A stretch of 64,000 nt of DNA from Mycolicibacterium sp. YH-1 (GTDB taxonomy: Bacteria > Actinomycetota > Actinomycetes > Mycobacteriales > Mycobacteriaceae), in assembly GCF_022557175.1 (NCBI RefSeq), contig NZ_CP092915.1, positions 806,001-870,000 of the forward strand. The letters are read 5' to 3'. Every line of letters begins with the position of its first letter. Position 1 is the first letter of the stretch. Positions 27,882-37,295 of the stretch are shown here, piece by piece. The position numbers and the translations under genes were made by a program. Below the pieces are notes generated by a model. The model saw nothing but the letters and a program-made list of their open reading frames with translations, was not told where the DNA came from and did not search any database.

Positions 27882-29212
27882 CCAACTCCAAGAACACGAA
27901 GACCAAAGCGCACCTGCTTGGCTTCGTTCAGCACGGGGTGATGAACCACGCATCGACGATGTGGGCGCATCCGCGCGACAAGGTCGGCTACCACTGGTCG
28001 CGCCCGGAGTACTGGCGCGATCTCGGCCGCATCATGGAGCGCGGCCTGTTCGACGCGATGTTCATCGCCGACGAGCTGGCGCCCTACACCACCTACAAGG
28101 GCAATTCGGATCCCGTGGTGAAGTTCGCGGGCCAGTGTCCGGTCCACGAACCGGCGAGCGTGGTGCCGATCGTCGGCGCGTTCACCAAGAATCTCGGCAT
28201 CGGCATCACGCTGTCCACATCCTTTGTGCCGCCGTACATGATGGCCCGCCAGCTGTCGACACTTGATCACCTCACCGGCGGCCGGGTCGGGTGGAACATC
28301 GTCACGTCGTACTCCAAGAGCGAGTTCCAGGCGATGGGCAAGGAGAACCTCACCCCGCGTGACAAGCGCTACGAGGTCGTCGAGGAGTACATGCAACTGC
28401 TGTACCAGCTGTGGGACTCCTGGGATGACGATGCGATCGTCTACGACCGCGCCAACGGGATCTTCGCCGACCCCGCCAAGGTGCGGGAGGTCGACTTCCA
28501 GGGCGAGTTCTTCCAGTCGAAGGGCAGGCACTTCGTCGCGCCCTCGCCGCAGAAGCGCCCGGTGCTGTGGCAGGCCGGGTCATCCGATCAGGGTCGCGAG
28601 TTCGCCTCCAAGCACGCCGAATCGGTGTTCGGCATCTTCCCGACGCCCAAGAGCATGCGGGCCTACGCCGACGATATCCGCACCCGCGCAGACGATCACG
28701 GTCGCGACCCGCAGTCGGTGAAGCTCATCTACGGGCTGCAGACCATCATCGATCGCGACAAGTCCCGTGCCAACGACAAGTACGCGGAGTTCGTCGAGAA
28801 CGTCCAGATCGAGAGCGCCCTCGGAATCCTCTCCGGCCACACCGGTTTCGACTTCTCGACGCTGAATCTCGACGATAACGTGGTGGACGCCGACGTGCAG
28901 GGCATCCGCGGCCTGTTCGACGCCATCCTGGAGGCCAAGGACGGCGCACCGGTCACGGTGCGCGAGGCCGCCCAGATCTACGGCACCTCGATGGGTGCGC
29001 CGGTCGCGGTGGGAACGCCGCAGGACGTGGCCGACCAGATGGAGCACTACCTCGACGAGGGCGGCTGCAACGGCTTCATGATGCTGGCCACCGACACCCC
29101 GGGCTGCTTCAACGACATGACCGAACTGCTGGTGCCCGAGCTGCAGCGCCGCGGCCGCTACCGCACCCGCTATCCCGGGACCACGCTGCGCGAGAGCCTG
29201 CAGGAGTACTGA
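27878..29212 (+). CDS. NtaA/SnaA/DszA-type FMN-dependent monooxygenase (LLM), copy 1
   Basis: 444 residues, luciferase-like fold. Family motifs include KAHLLGFVQHG, LARxL-like region RIMERGLFDAMFIADELAPY, LDHLTGGRVGWNIVTS and the C-terminal GGCNGFMMLAT. Such enzymes use reduced FMN from a separate reductase to oxidise aminopolycarboxylates, sulfones or similar compounds. No reductase gene is adjacent. ATG at 27878 overlaps the small membrane-protein stop. The substrate cannot be inferred. Confidence 0.88.
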   Translation: MTNSKNTKTKAHLLGFVQHGVMNHASTMWAHPRDKVGYHWSRPEYWRDLGRIMERGLFDAMFIADELAPYTTYKGNSDPVVKFAGQCPVHEPASVVPIVGAFTKNLGIGITLSTSFVPPYMMARQLSTLDHLTGGRVGWNIVTSYSKSEFQAMGKENLTPRDKRYEVVEEYMQLLYQLWDSWDDDAIVYDRANGIFADPAKVREVDFQGEFFQSKGRHFVAPSPQKRPVLWQAGSSDQGREFASKHAESVFGIFPTPKSMRAYADDIRTRADDHGRDPQSVKLIYGLQTIIDRDKSRANDKYAEFVENVQIESALGILSGHTGFDFSTLNLDDNVVDADVQGIRGLFDAILEAKDGAPVTVREAAQIYGTSMGAPVAVGTPQDVADQMEHYLDEGGCNGFMMLATDTPGCFNDMTELLVPELQRRGRYRTRYPGTTLRESLQEY

Positions 29213-30534
29213 TCAGCGCACGCACTCGCAAGGCACATTTCCTCGCCTTCATGCAGCACGGTGTCAGCAGTCACTCGGTGGGCATGTGGCGCCATCCGCA
29301 GGACAAGGTCGGGTGGGACTACGCGTCGCCGCCGTACTGGCAGCACCTGGCCCGGACCTTGGAGCGGGGCCTGTTCGACGCAGTCTTCCTGGCCGACGAA
29401 CTGGCACCGTACAACTCGTATGAGGACAGTTCGGACGCGACGGTCCGCTACGCGGTGCAGGCTCCGACGCACGAGCCCGCGGCGCTGACGCCCATCATCA
29501 CCGGAGCCACCGAGCACCTCGGGGTGGGCATCACGCTGTCCACGGCGTTCGAGCACCCGTACTCGATGGCGCGTCGTCTCTCCACATTCGATCACCTGTC
29601 CGGTGGGCGGGTGGCGTGGAACATCGTCGGCTCGTACTCGCCGTCGGAGTTCGCCGCCTACGGCCAGGACATGCCCGATCGATCGACGCGCTATGAGCGC
29701 ATCGAGGAGTACGTCGACCTGTGCTGTCGGCTCTGGGACTCCTGGCAGCCCGACGCCGTCGTCGCCGACCGGGAGTCGGGCATCTACGCGCACCCGGAGA
29801 AGGTCGCCGAGGTGGTCTTCGAGGGCAAGTACTTCCGTTGCCGGGCACGGCACTTCGTGGCACCGTCGCCGCAGGGCAGGCCGGTGCTGTGGCAGGCGGG
29901 GGCCAGTGAACAGGGGCGCCGGTTCGCCGCCGCCACGGCCGAGGCCATCTTCTCGATCCAGCCGACGGTGGCCTCGATGCGTGCCTACTCCGACGATATC
30001 CGCGGGCGGGTGGCTGCGGCGGGCCGCGACCCGGAGGCGGTCAAGCTCTACTACGGCGCGCAGGTCATCATCGGCGCGACGGAGTCCCAAGCTCGGGAGA
30101 GGGCCGAGTACCTGCGGTCGCTGCTGCGGCCGGAGGCATCGCTGGCGATGCTGTCCGGCCAACTGGGCGTGGACTTCTCGAAGTTCGACCCGGAGGCGCC
30201 TCTGCAGGACATCCCGGTGCCCGGCATTCAGGGTGTCAAGGACGCGCTGGTCGCCACCGGGGCCGGTGAGGCGGTGACGGTCGCCGAGGCCGCCGACATC
30301 TACGCGTTCCGGTTCTCCATGCCCCAGGTCATCGGCACTCCGGAGTCCGTCGCCGACCAGCTCGAGGTGTTCCTCGACGACGGCGGTGCCGACGGCTTCA
30401 TGCTCCTGGCCACCCACACACCCGGGTGCTTCGAGGAGTTCGTCGACCTCGTCGTCCCCGAGCTGCAGCGACGCGGTCGGTACCGTACGCGCTATCCGGG
30501 AAACACGCTGCGCGCCAATATCCTCGGTGACTAG
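29212..30534 (+). CDS. NtaA/SnaA/DszA-type FMN-dependent monooxygenase (LLM), copy 2, unusual start
   Basis: Paralogue of the preceding protein. The first standard start is ATG at 29251, but the 13 codons before it, from ATC at 29212, read ISARTRKAHFLAF and align with the N-terminus of copy 1 (KTKAHLLGF), so the true protein is likely 440 residues. The ATC sits exactly where an ATG would overlap the upstream stop and 5 nt after aggag. Either a rare ATC (or CTG 29209) start is used, or one base has changed from ATG. Motifs GLFDAVFLADELAPYN and GGRVAWNIVGSYS are intact. If only 29251 is used, the first beta strand is shortened. Confidence 0.82.
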   Translation: MSARTRKAHFLAFMQHGVSSHSVGMWRHPQDKVGWDYASPPYWQHLARTLERGLFDAVFLADELAPYNSYEDSSDATVRYAVQAPTHEPAALTPIITGATEHLGVGITLSTAFEHPYSMARRLSTFDHLSGGRVAWNIVGSYSPSEFAAYGQDMPDRSTRYERIEEYVDLCCRLWDSWQPDAVVADRESGIYAHPEKVAEVVFEGKYFRCRARHFVAPSPQGRPVLWQAGASEQGRRFAAATAEAIFSIQPTVASMRAYSDDIRGRVAAAGRDPEAVKLYYGAQVIIGATESQARERAEYLRSLLRPEASLAMLSGQLGVDFSKFDPEAPLQDIPVPGIQGVKDALVATGAGEAVTVAEAADIYAFRFSMPQVIGTPESVADQLEVFLDDGGADGFMLLATHTPGCFEEFVDLVVPELQRRGRYRTRYPGNTLRANILGD

Positions 30535-30543
30535 CGGCGCAGG

Positions 30544-30950
30544 TCAGTCGAGCTTGCGTGCGCTTGCCGTGGCCTTGTCCAGCTCCCAATACGCCCGTAG
30601 CGCGACCATCTGGCCGTCGCCGTTGACCCGGTAGGTGAACACGCCCTCGGCGGTGACCTCGTATCCGCTGGATCGGATCACGATGCTGCCGACGTTGGCT
30701 TCCTCGTCACCGCAGATGTAGGTCTTCTCGAAGTTGAACGTCAGCTCGCTCGGGGCGATCGCCATGTCGTAGAACTTCGCGATCGCCTCCTTACCCCGGT
30801 GGCCCTTGCCCTCGGGGTCGAAGTGCGACGGCCCGATCGGATCCTCGACGACAGCGTCGTCGGCGAACACCGACAGCCAGGCCTCCTTGTCGTGGGCCAT
30901 GGCCGCCTCGCGGGAACGCTTGCCCGCGAGGTGAACCGGCGCCACGTCGC

Positions 30951-30954
<4 letters not shown>
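30544..30954 (-). CDS. SnoaL/NTF2-like (ketosteroid-isomerase-fold) protein
   Basis: 136 residues with the cone-fold pattern: helix REAAMAHDKEAWLSVFADDAVVEDPIG, HRGKEAIAKFYDMAI, then four strands. The Asp in ADDAVVEDP is at the usual active-site position, but isomerase activity cannot be assumed. GTG at 30954 overlaps the ltp3 stop (GTGA), so it is translationally coupled and the last gene of the DUF35-ltp4-ltp3 operon. Possible roles are hydration or isomerisation of a side-chain intermediate. Confidence 0.83.
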
Positions 30955-32128
<1,174 letters not shown>

Positions 32129-32129
<1 letters not shown>

Positions 32130-33196
32130 CAGTTGTCCTTCCCTTCCATCACGGCAACCAGGTTCTGTTGCAGCGCAGCGCCACTCGTGGCATGCGCCAG
32201 CACCCGACCCGCTGAACCGTCGAAGATGTGCCGAGCGGCGAAGCCGATGCGTTCCAGACCGGCGACGAACATCGGATTGGCCGCCAACGCCCCACCGGAC
32301 GGGTTGACCACGGTGTTCGAACCGAGCCCGATGGCCTCGGTGAGGATCAACTGCTGATGGCTGAACGGCGCGTGCAGCTCCGCCACCTCGATCGAGCCCG
32401 CATCGCCTCCGGTCGCGGCGGCAGCAGAGGCCGCCGTCGACGTCGAGACCGTCAGGTCGCGTGCCCCGAGCACCGGTGTCTCGATGCGGTGCTCAATGCC
32501 GGTGATCCAGGCCGGCCGCTCGCGGAGTTCGCGGGCCCGATCGCCTGCGGCGAGCACTATCGCGGCCGCACCGTCGGTGATGGGCGCGATGTCATGGCGG
32601 CGCAGCGGATCGGCGAAGTACGGCCGGGCCAGCAGCTCATCGATGCTCTTGGCGGACTTCTCCGAATCGGTGCGCTCGGAGACGGCGAAGGAGTCAAGCG
32701 CCACCTGCGCCATCTGCTCGGCGGTCCACTTGCCGGCGTCCAGGCCGAAGCGGGCCTGCAGGCCCGCCATCGACACCGAGTCGGGCCACAGCGGCGCCAG
32801 GGAGTACGGGTCGGTCTGCAGGGCCAGAATCCGGCGCAGGACGCCGGCACTGGACTTGCCGAAGCCGTACACCAGTGCGGTGTCCACCTGGCCGGTCAGC
32901 AGTTTGATGTAGGCCTCGTACAGCGCCCAGGCTGCGTCCATCTCGACGTGTGACTCGTTGATCGGGGGTACCGCACCGATCGAGTCGATCGCCGAGATGA
33001 ACGAGAACGCCCGACCGGCAAGGTAATCCGAGGAGCCCGAGCACCAGAACCCGATATCGGTCTGTTTGATGCCCAGCTCCGCGTACAGCTCGGCGAAGCA
33101 CGGCATCAGCATCTCGACGCCGTTGGTGGTGCCTTCGGTGCGGCGCACATGCGGAGCATGCGCAAAACCGACCACCGCGACATTGCGATCCGTCAT
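32129..33196 (-). CDS. ltp4: Thiolase-like lipid-transfer protein Ltp4
   Basis: About 355 residues, related to Ltp3 and to Rv3522. Conserved pieces include FWCSGSSDYLAGRAF, YGFGKSSAGVLRRIL and the C-terminal NPSGGALAANPMFVAGLERIG. ATG at 33196 is preferred; TTG at 33205 is in frame. It lies 15 bp downstream of the DUF35 protein, a typical binding partner that supplies acyl-CoA. Together they are expected to cleave a C-C bond in branched or shortened side chains. Confidence 0.88.
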
Positions 33197-33211
33197 CTTG
33201 TTCAACCGCCC

Positions 33212-34204
33212 TTAGAGGTGGTGCTTGTAGGTGTCGTAGTCGGCGTCGGGCTCACCCGTCGGCCGGAAGTACTCGATGTTGTCGATGCCAAGGCCCCACT
33301 CATCGCGGGGCCGCCACACGGCCTCCACCCGCATGCCCATCCGCACGTCCGCGGCATCGATCTCGAGGATCAGGTGCAGGAACGGGATGTCGGCACCGTC
33401 CAGCAGGACGTAGGCCGCGACGTACGGCGGCTTGATGCGCTGGCCGGCGAACGGGATGTTGATGATGGCGAACGTCGTCACCGTGCCACGGTCGGGCAGC
33501 TCGACGAACTGATCGAGTGCCTGGCCAGTCCCCGGATCCGCCTCCTTGGGCGGGAAGTACACCTTGCCGTCGTCCCCGGAGCGGGCCCCGAGCAGCTTGC
33601 CCTCCTCGAGCCCACGCAGGAACGTGCTCTCGGGAAGGGATGCAGTGTGCTGGATCTCGAGGTTGCTCGGGCAGACGAGCATGGTGACCGGGTCCCGGTC
33701 ATCGGCTGCGTCGGGGACCTCCTCGGCGTCCTCACCGAGTTCGAAGTACGCGATGTCGGTGATGGCACCGATCGGCTCGTCGGCCCAGTGCACGTGCACC
33801 CTGGCGCCGGTGCTGATCGCGTCGGGCGTCCCGGCGTCGACCGCGTGCAGCAGCGGGGTGTCGGCTCCGTCGAGTGTGATCAGTGCCCAGGCGAACGGAC
33901 GGCGCAGCGGCTGCCCCTCCAGCGGGTTGGGCTGCCACGTCCACGACACCACCGTTCCGACGCTGGCCACCGGAACGACCTCGTTCAGGGGCGCGTAGGT
34001 GACCGGGTCATACTCAGCAGGAGGTACGTGCACCCGGCCATCCGAGCCGCGCACACCGACGACATGTCGGCCGCGTAGTTCGGTGAAGAAACGACCGAGT
34101 ACCGGACCTACTGAACGGGTGTAGTCGAATGACAGCTTCAGGGGAGCCGAAAGTGGAGACTCGTGGCCGTCGATCTGGGCCGGACTGCTTTGGCTGGCGC
34201 TCAC
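33212..34204 (-). CDS. DUF35/OB-fold acyl-CoA-associated protein (Rv3521-like), two repeats
   Basis: About 330 residues made of two similar halves. Each has a PP(A/K)E segment (VHVPPAEYDP and VYFPPKEADP), a VV/VTT..W/I..P turn, and LDGAD.P.LH (ITLDGADTPLLH and VLLDGADIPFLH), so it is a tandem duplication of a DUF35 OB domain. Zinc-ribbon Cys are not evident in the first half. It is the expected partner of Ltp3/Ltp4, by analogy to the Ltp2-ChsH2 complex. GTG at 34204 lies only 10 bp from the KstR-type operator without a ribosome site, so the mRNA could be leaderless or the start could lie downstream. Confidence 0.82.
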   Translation of the reverse strand: MSASQSSPAQIDGHESPLSAPLKLSFDYTRSVGPVLGRFFTELRGRHVVGVRGSDGRVHVPPAEYDPVTYAPLNEVVPVASVGTVVSWTWQPNPLEGQPLRRPFAWALITLDGADTPLLHAVDAGTPDAISTGARVHVHWADEPIGAITDIAYFELGEDAEEVPDAADDRDPVTMLVCPSNLEIQHTASLPESTFLRGLEEGKLLGARSGDDGKVYFPPKEADPGTGQALDQFVELPDRGTVTTFAIINIPFAGQRIKPPYVAAYVLLDGADIPFLHLILEIDAADVRMGMRVEAVWRPRDEWGLGIDNIEYFRPTGEPDADYDTYKHHL

Positions 34205-34213
34205 GGCATCGAG

Positions 34214-34227
34214 TAGAACAGGTTCTA
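34214..34227. promoter_or_regulatory. KstR-type operator between DUF35-ltp operon and LLM gene
   Basis: TAGAACAGGTTCTA matches TnnAACnnGTTnnA. It is 10 bp from the minus-strand DUF35 gene and 48 bp from the plus-strand oxidoreductase, so one site can control both directions. Confidence 0.85.
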
Positions 34228-34274
34228 ACAATCGTCGCAAGGACGGGCTCACCAGCCCGGGAAGGTTGGCTCTC

Positions 34275-35306
34275 ATGAAGTTGGGTCTGCAGCTGGGATA
34301 TTGGGGCGCGCAGCCCCCGACGAACCACGCGGAACTGGTGGCCACCGCCGAGGAATCGGGCTTCGACACGGTCTTCACCGCGGAGGCCTGGGGGTCCGAC
34401 GCCTACACACCACTGGCGTGGTGGGGACGCGAGACCACCCGCATGCGGCTCGGAACCTCGGTCATCCAGTTGTCGGCGCGCACGCCGACGGCGTGCGCCA
34501 TGGCCGCGCTGACGCTGGATCACCTCTCCGGGGGCAGGCACATCCTCGGTCTCGGGGTGTCGGGCCCGCAGGTCGTCGAGGGTTGGTACGGGGCGAAGTT
34601 CCCCAAGCCACTGGCCCGCACCCGCGAGTACGTCGACATCCTGCGCCAGGTGTGGGCGCGCGAGGCCCCGGTGCACAGCGACGGCCCGCACTACCCCCTG
34701 CCGCTGACGGGTGAGGGCACCACGGGGCTTGGTAAGAACCTCAAGCCGATAACGCATCCGCTGCGCGCCGACATCCCCGTCATGCTCGGCGCCGAGGGGC
34801 CCAAGAACGTGGCGCTGGCCGCCGAGATCTGCGACGGCTGGCTGCCGATCTTCTACAGTCCGCGCATCGCCGACATGTACAACGAGTGGCTCGATGAGGG
34901 CTTCGCGCGGCCCGGTGCCCGGCACACCCGCGAGACCTTCGAGATCTGCGCGACAGCGCAGGTGGTCGTGACCGACGACCGGGCCGGTGTCATGGAGCTG
35001 ATGAAGCCGCACCTGGCGCTCTACATGGGCGGCATGGGGGCTGAGGACACCAACTTCCACGCCGACGTCTACCGCCGAATGGGCTATTCGGAGGTCGTCG
35101 ACGAGGTGACCGCCCTGTTCCGCAGCAATCGCAAGGACCAGGCCGCGTCGGTCATCCCCGACGAACTCGTCGACGACTCGGCGATCGTGGGCAACCTCGA
35201 CTACGTCAAGGAGCAGATCAAGGCGTGGGAGGCCTCTGGCGTCACCATGATGGTCGTCGGTGCCCGCTCACCCGAGCAGATTCGGGACCTCGCCGCGCTG
35301 GTCTAG
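34275..35306 (+). CDS. F420-type luciferase-like oxidoreductase (Rv3520c-like)
   Basis: 343 residues, single LLM barrel. Motifs KLGLQLGYWG, AEAWGSDAYTPLAWW, LDHLSGGRHILGLGVSGPQV and IPVMLGAEGPKNVALAAEICDGWLP are those of F420-dependent mycobacterial members. ATG at 34275 follows gggaagg; TTG at 34266 is in frame. It corresponds to Rv3520c and is divergent from the ltp operon as in M. tuberculosis. It probably oxidises or reduces a steroid or acyl intermediate with F420; substrate unknown. Confidence 0.88.
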   Translation: MKLGLQLGYWGAQPPTNHAELVATAEESGFDTVFTAEAWGSDAYTPLAWWGRETTRMRLGTSVIQLSARTPTACAMAALTLDHLSGGRHILGLGVSGPQVVEGWYGAKFPKPLARTREYVDILRQVWAREAPVHSDGPHYPLPLTGEGTTGLGKNLKPITHPLRADIPVMLGAEGPKNVALAAEICDGWLPIFYSPRIADMYNEWLDEGFARPGARHTRETFEICATAQVVVTDDRAGVMELMKPHLALYMGGMGAEDTNFHADVYRRMGYSEVVDEVTALFRSNRKDQAASVIPDELVDDSAIVGNLDYVKEQIKAWEASGVTMMVVGARSPEQIRDLAALV

Positions 35307-35317
35307 TAGACACTTTC

Positions 35318-35346
35318 TTGCAGTTGTCTAGAACACGTTCTAGATT
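35318..35346 (+). promoter_or_regulatory. KstR-type operator (35329-35342) inside a predicted promoter, leaderless start
   Basis: TAGAACACGTTCTA at 35329-35342 is a full palindrome matching the KstR consensus. TTGCAG (35318-35323) and TAGATT (35341-35346) are spaced 17 bp. Transcription would start near 35353, which is the GTG of the next gene, so the transcript is predicted to be leaderless. Repressor binding would cover the spacer and the -10. Confidence 0.8.
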
Positions 35347-35352
35347 TGGCGT

Positions 35353-36087
35353 GTGACCGACGCCATAACTCCCTCGCAGCACACCATTGCCGGCACGGTC
35401 CTCACCATGCCGGTCAAGATTCGCGCGGCCACGCAACACATGGCGATGTTCTCGGTCGACGCTGATGCCGCGCAAGCGATGATCGACTACAGCGGTCTGC
35501 GGGTCTGCCGTTACCGGCCCAACCGTGCCGTCGCGGTTCTCATGCTCATGCGCTACATCGACGGCGACCTGGGGGAGTACCTCGAGTACGGCACCAACAT
35601 CATGGTGAATCCGCCGGGGTCGAACGAAAGCGGCATGCGCGCGCTGCAGTCGGCTGGCGCCTTCATTCATCACCTGCCCGTGGACCAGGCGTTCACTCTT
35701 GAGGCGGGGCGATCGATCTGGGGTTACCCGAAGGTGATGGCGGACTTCACCGTCACAGATGGCCACCACTTCGGGTTCGACGTGACCATCGATGGTCAGT
35801 TCGCGGTGGGGATCGACTTCCGGCGCGGACTGCCCGTGCCGTCGAGGTTCACCTCCAAGCCGCAGGTGCACCCGACCTATTCGCATCTCGACGGCGTAAC
35901 TCGCGAAACCGCAGGGGAGATGACACTTTCCGGCGTCCGCTACCGACTCGGTGGCGCAACAGTCCGGCTTGGCCAACATGCCTACGCCGCCGAGCTCGCG
36001 TCACTAGGCTTCCCCAAACGCGCGATGATTTCGAGTTCAGCCGACAACGTCGAGATGACATTCGGCGACGCCAAGGAGATTGCATGA
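35353..36087 (+). CDS. Acetoacetate-decarboxylase-like protein (Rv3519-like)
   Basis: 244 residues of the ADC fold. The Schiff-base Lys of true decarboxylases has a counterpart in IWGYPKVMADF (Lys about 127), and the acidic pair region appears as LGEYLEYGTNIMV. It may decarboxylate or hydrolyse a beta-keto acid, but many ADC-like proteins lack that activity. GTG at 35353 is the predicted transcript start. Its stop overlaps the cyp142 ATG by 4 nt, so the two are coupled. Confidence 0.85.
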   Translation: MTDAITPSQHTIAGTVLTMPVKIRAATQHMAMFSVDADAAQAMIDYSGLRVCRYRPNRAVAVLMLMRYIDGDLGEYLEYGTNIMVNPPGSNESGMRALQSAGAFIHHLPVDQAFTLEAGRSIWGYPKVMADFTVTDGHHFGFDVTIDGQFAVGIDFRRGLPVPSRFTSKPQVHPTYSHLDGVTRETAGEMTLSGVRYRLGGATVRLGQHAYAAELASLGFPKRAMISSSADNVEMTFGDAKEIA

Positions 36088-37295
36088 CAACGGTTCTTGC
36101 CAACACTCGGCCCGACGTCGACCTCGCAGACGGCCGCTTCTACGCCGACGGCAAGGCGCGCGAGGCCTACCGCTGGATGCGGGCCAACGAGCCGGTGTTT
36201 CGGGATCGCAACGGGCAGGCCGCGGCGGCGAGCTACGCGGCGGTGCTGGACGCCGAGCGCAATCCCGAGCTGTTCTCCAGCGCGGGCGGCATCAGGCCCG
36301 ATCAGCCCGGCATGCCCTACATGATCGACATGGACGACCCCGCACACCTGTTGCGGCGCAAGCTCGTCAACGCCGGCTTCACCCGCAAGCGGGTGATGGA
36401 CAAGCTGCCCTCGATCGAGAACCTCTGCGACACCCTGATCGACGCGGTGTGTGAACGCGGCGAGTGCGACTTCGTCCGAGACATCGCGGCGCCGCTGCCG
36501 ATGGCGGTGATCGGCGACATGCTCGGTGTCGCACCCACGGACCGCGACATGCTGCTGCAGTGGTCCGACGACCTGGTCTGCGGGCTCAGCTCGCACATCG
36601 ACGAACTCACCATGCAGAAGGTCATGGATACCTTCGCCGCCTACACCGCGTTCACCATGGACGTCATCGCCAAGCGGCGCTCAGAGCCCACAGACGATCT
36701 GTTCTCCATCCTGGTCAACTCCGAGGTCGAGGGACAGCGGATGGACGACGTGGAGATCGTCATGGAGACCCTGCTGATCCTGATCGGTGGTGATGAGACC
36801 ACCCGTCACACGCTGTCGGGCGGCACCGAACAGCTACTGCGCCACCGCGATCAATGGGACGCGCTGGTGGCCGATCCCGATCGGTTGCCCGGTGCCATCG
36901 AGGAGATGCTGCGCTGGACCTCGCCGGTGAAGAACATGTGCCGAACTCTGACTGCCAACACCGAGTTTCACGGCACAGAGCTGCGCAAGGACGAGAAGAT
37001 CATGCTGATGTTCGAGTCCGCCAACTTCGACGAGAGCGTTTTCGGCGACCCGGAGAACTTCCGCATCGATCGCCAGCCCAACAGCCACCTGGCGTTCGGA
37101 TTCGGCACGCACTTTTGCATGGGAAATCAGCTGGCTCGCCTGGAGCTCTCATTGATGACCAGCCGAATCCTCAAGCGGCTGCCCGATCTACGCCTGGCCG
37201 ACGGAGCCGAGGTGCCCCTGCGCGCGGCCAACTTCGTGAGCGGACCCGAGGGCATGCCGGTGGTCTTCACGCCGACCAAGAGGGTCCTCGACTAG
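36084..37295 (+). CDS. cyp142: Cytochrome P450 CYP142 (sterol C26/C27 hydroxylase)
   Basis: 403 residues. The I-helix is LIGGDETTRH, the ExxR is EEMLRWTSP in the K-helix region, and the haem loop is FGFGTHFCMGN (Cys about 345). CYP142 oxidises the terminal carbon of cholesterol and cholestenone to the acid that FadD ligases activate. It corresponds to Rv3518c, but here it is cotranscribed with the ADC-like gene. Its TAG stop shares a CTAG tetranucleotide with the stop of the convergent lacI gene. Confidence 0.93.
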   Translation: MTTVLANTRPDVDLADGRFYADGKAREAYRWMRANEPVFRDRNGQAAAASYAAVLDAERNPELFSSAGGIRPDQPGMPYMIDMDDPAHLLRRKLVNAGFTRKRVMDKLPSIENLCDTLIDAVCERGECDFVRDIAAPLPMAVIGDMLGVAPTDRDMLLQWSDDLVCGLSSHIDELTMQKVMDTFAAYTAFTMDVIAKRRSEPTDDLFSILVNSEVEGQRMDDVEIVMETLLILIGGDETTRHTLSGGTEQLLRHRDQWDALVADPDRLPGAIEEMLRWTSPVKNMCRTLTANTEFHGTELRKDEKIMLMFESANFDESVFGDPENFRIDRQPNSHLAFGFGTHFCMGNQLARLELSLMTSRILKRLPDLRLADGAEVPLRAANFVSGPEGMPVVFTPTKRVLD

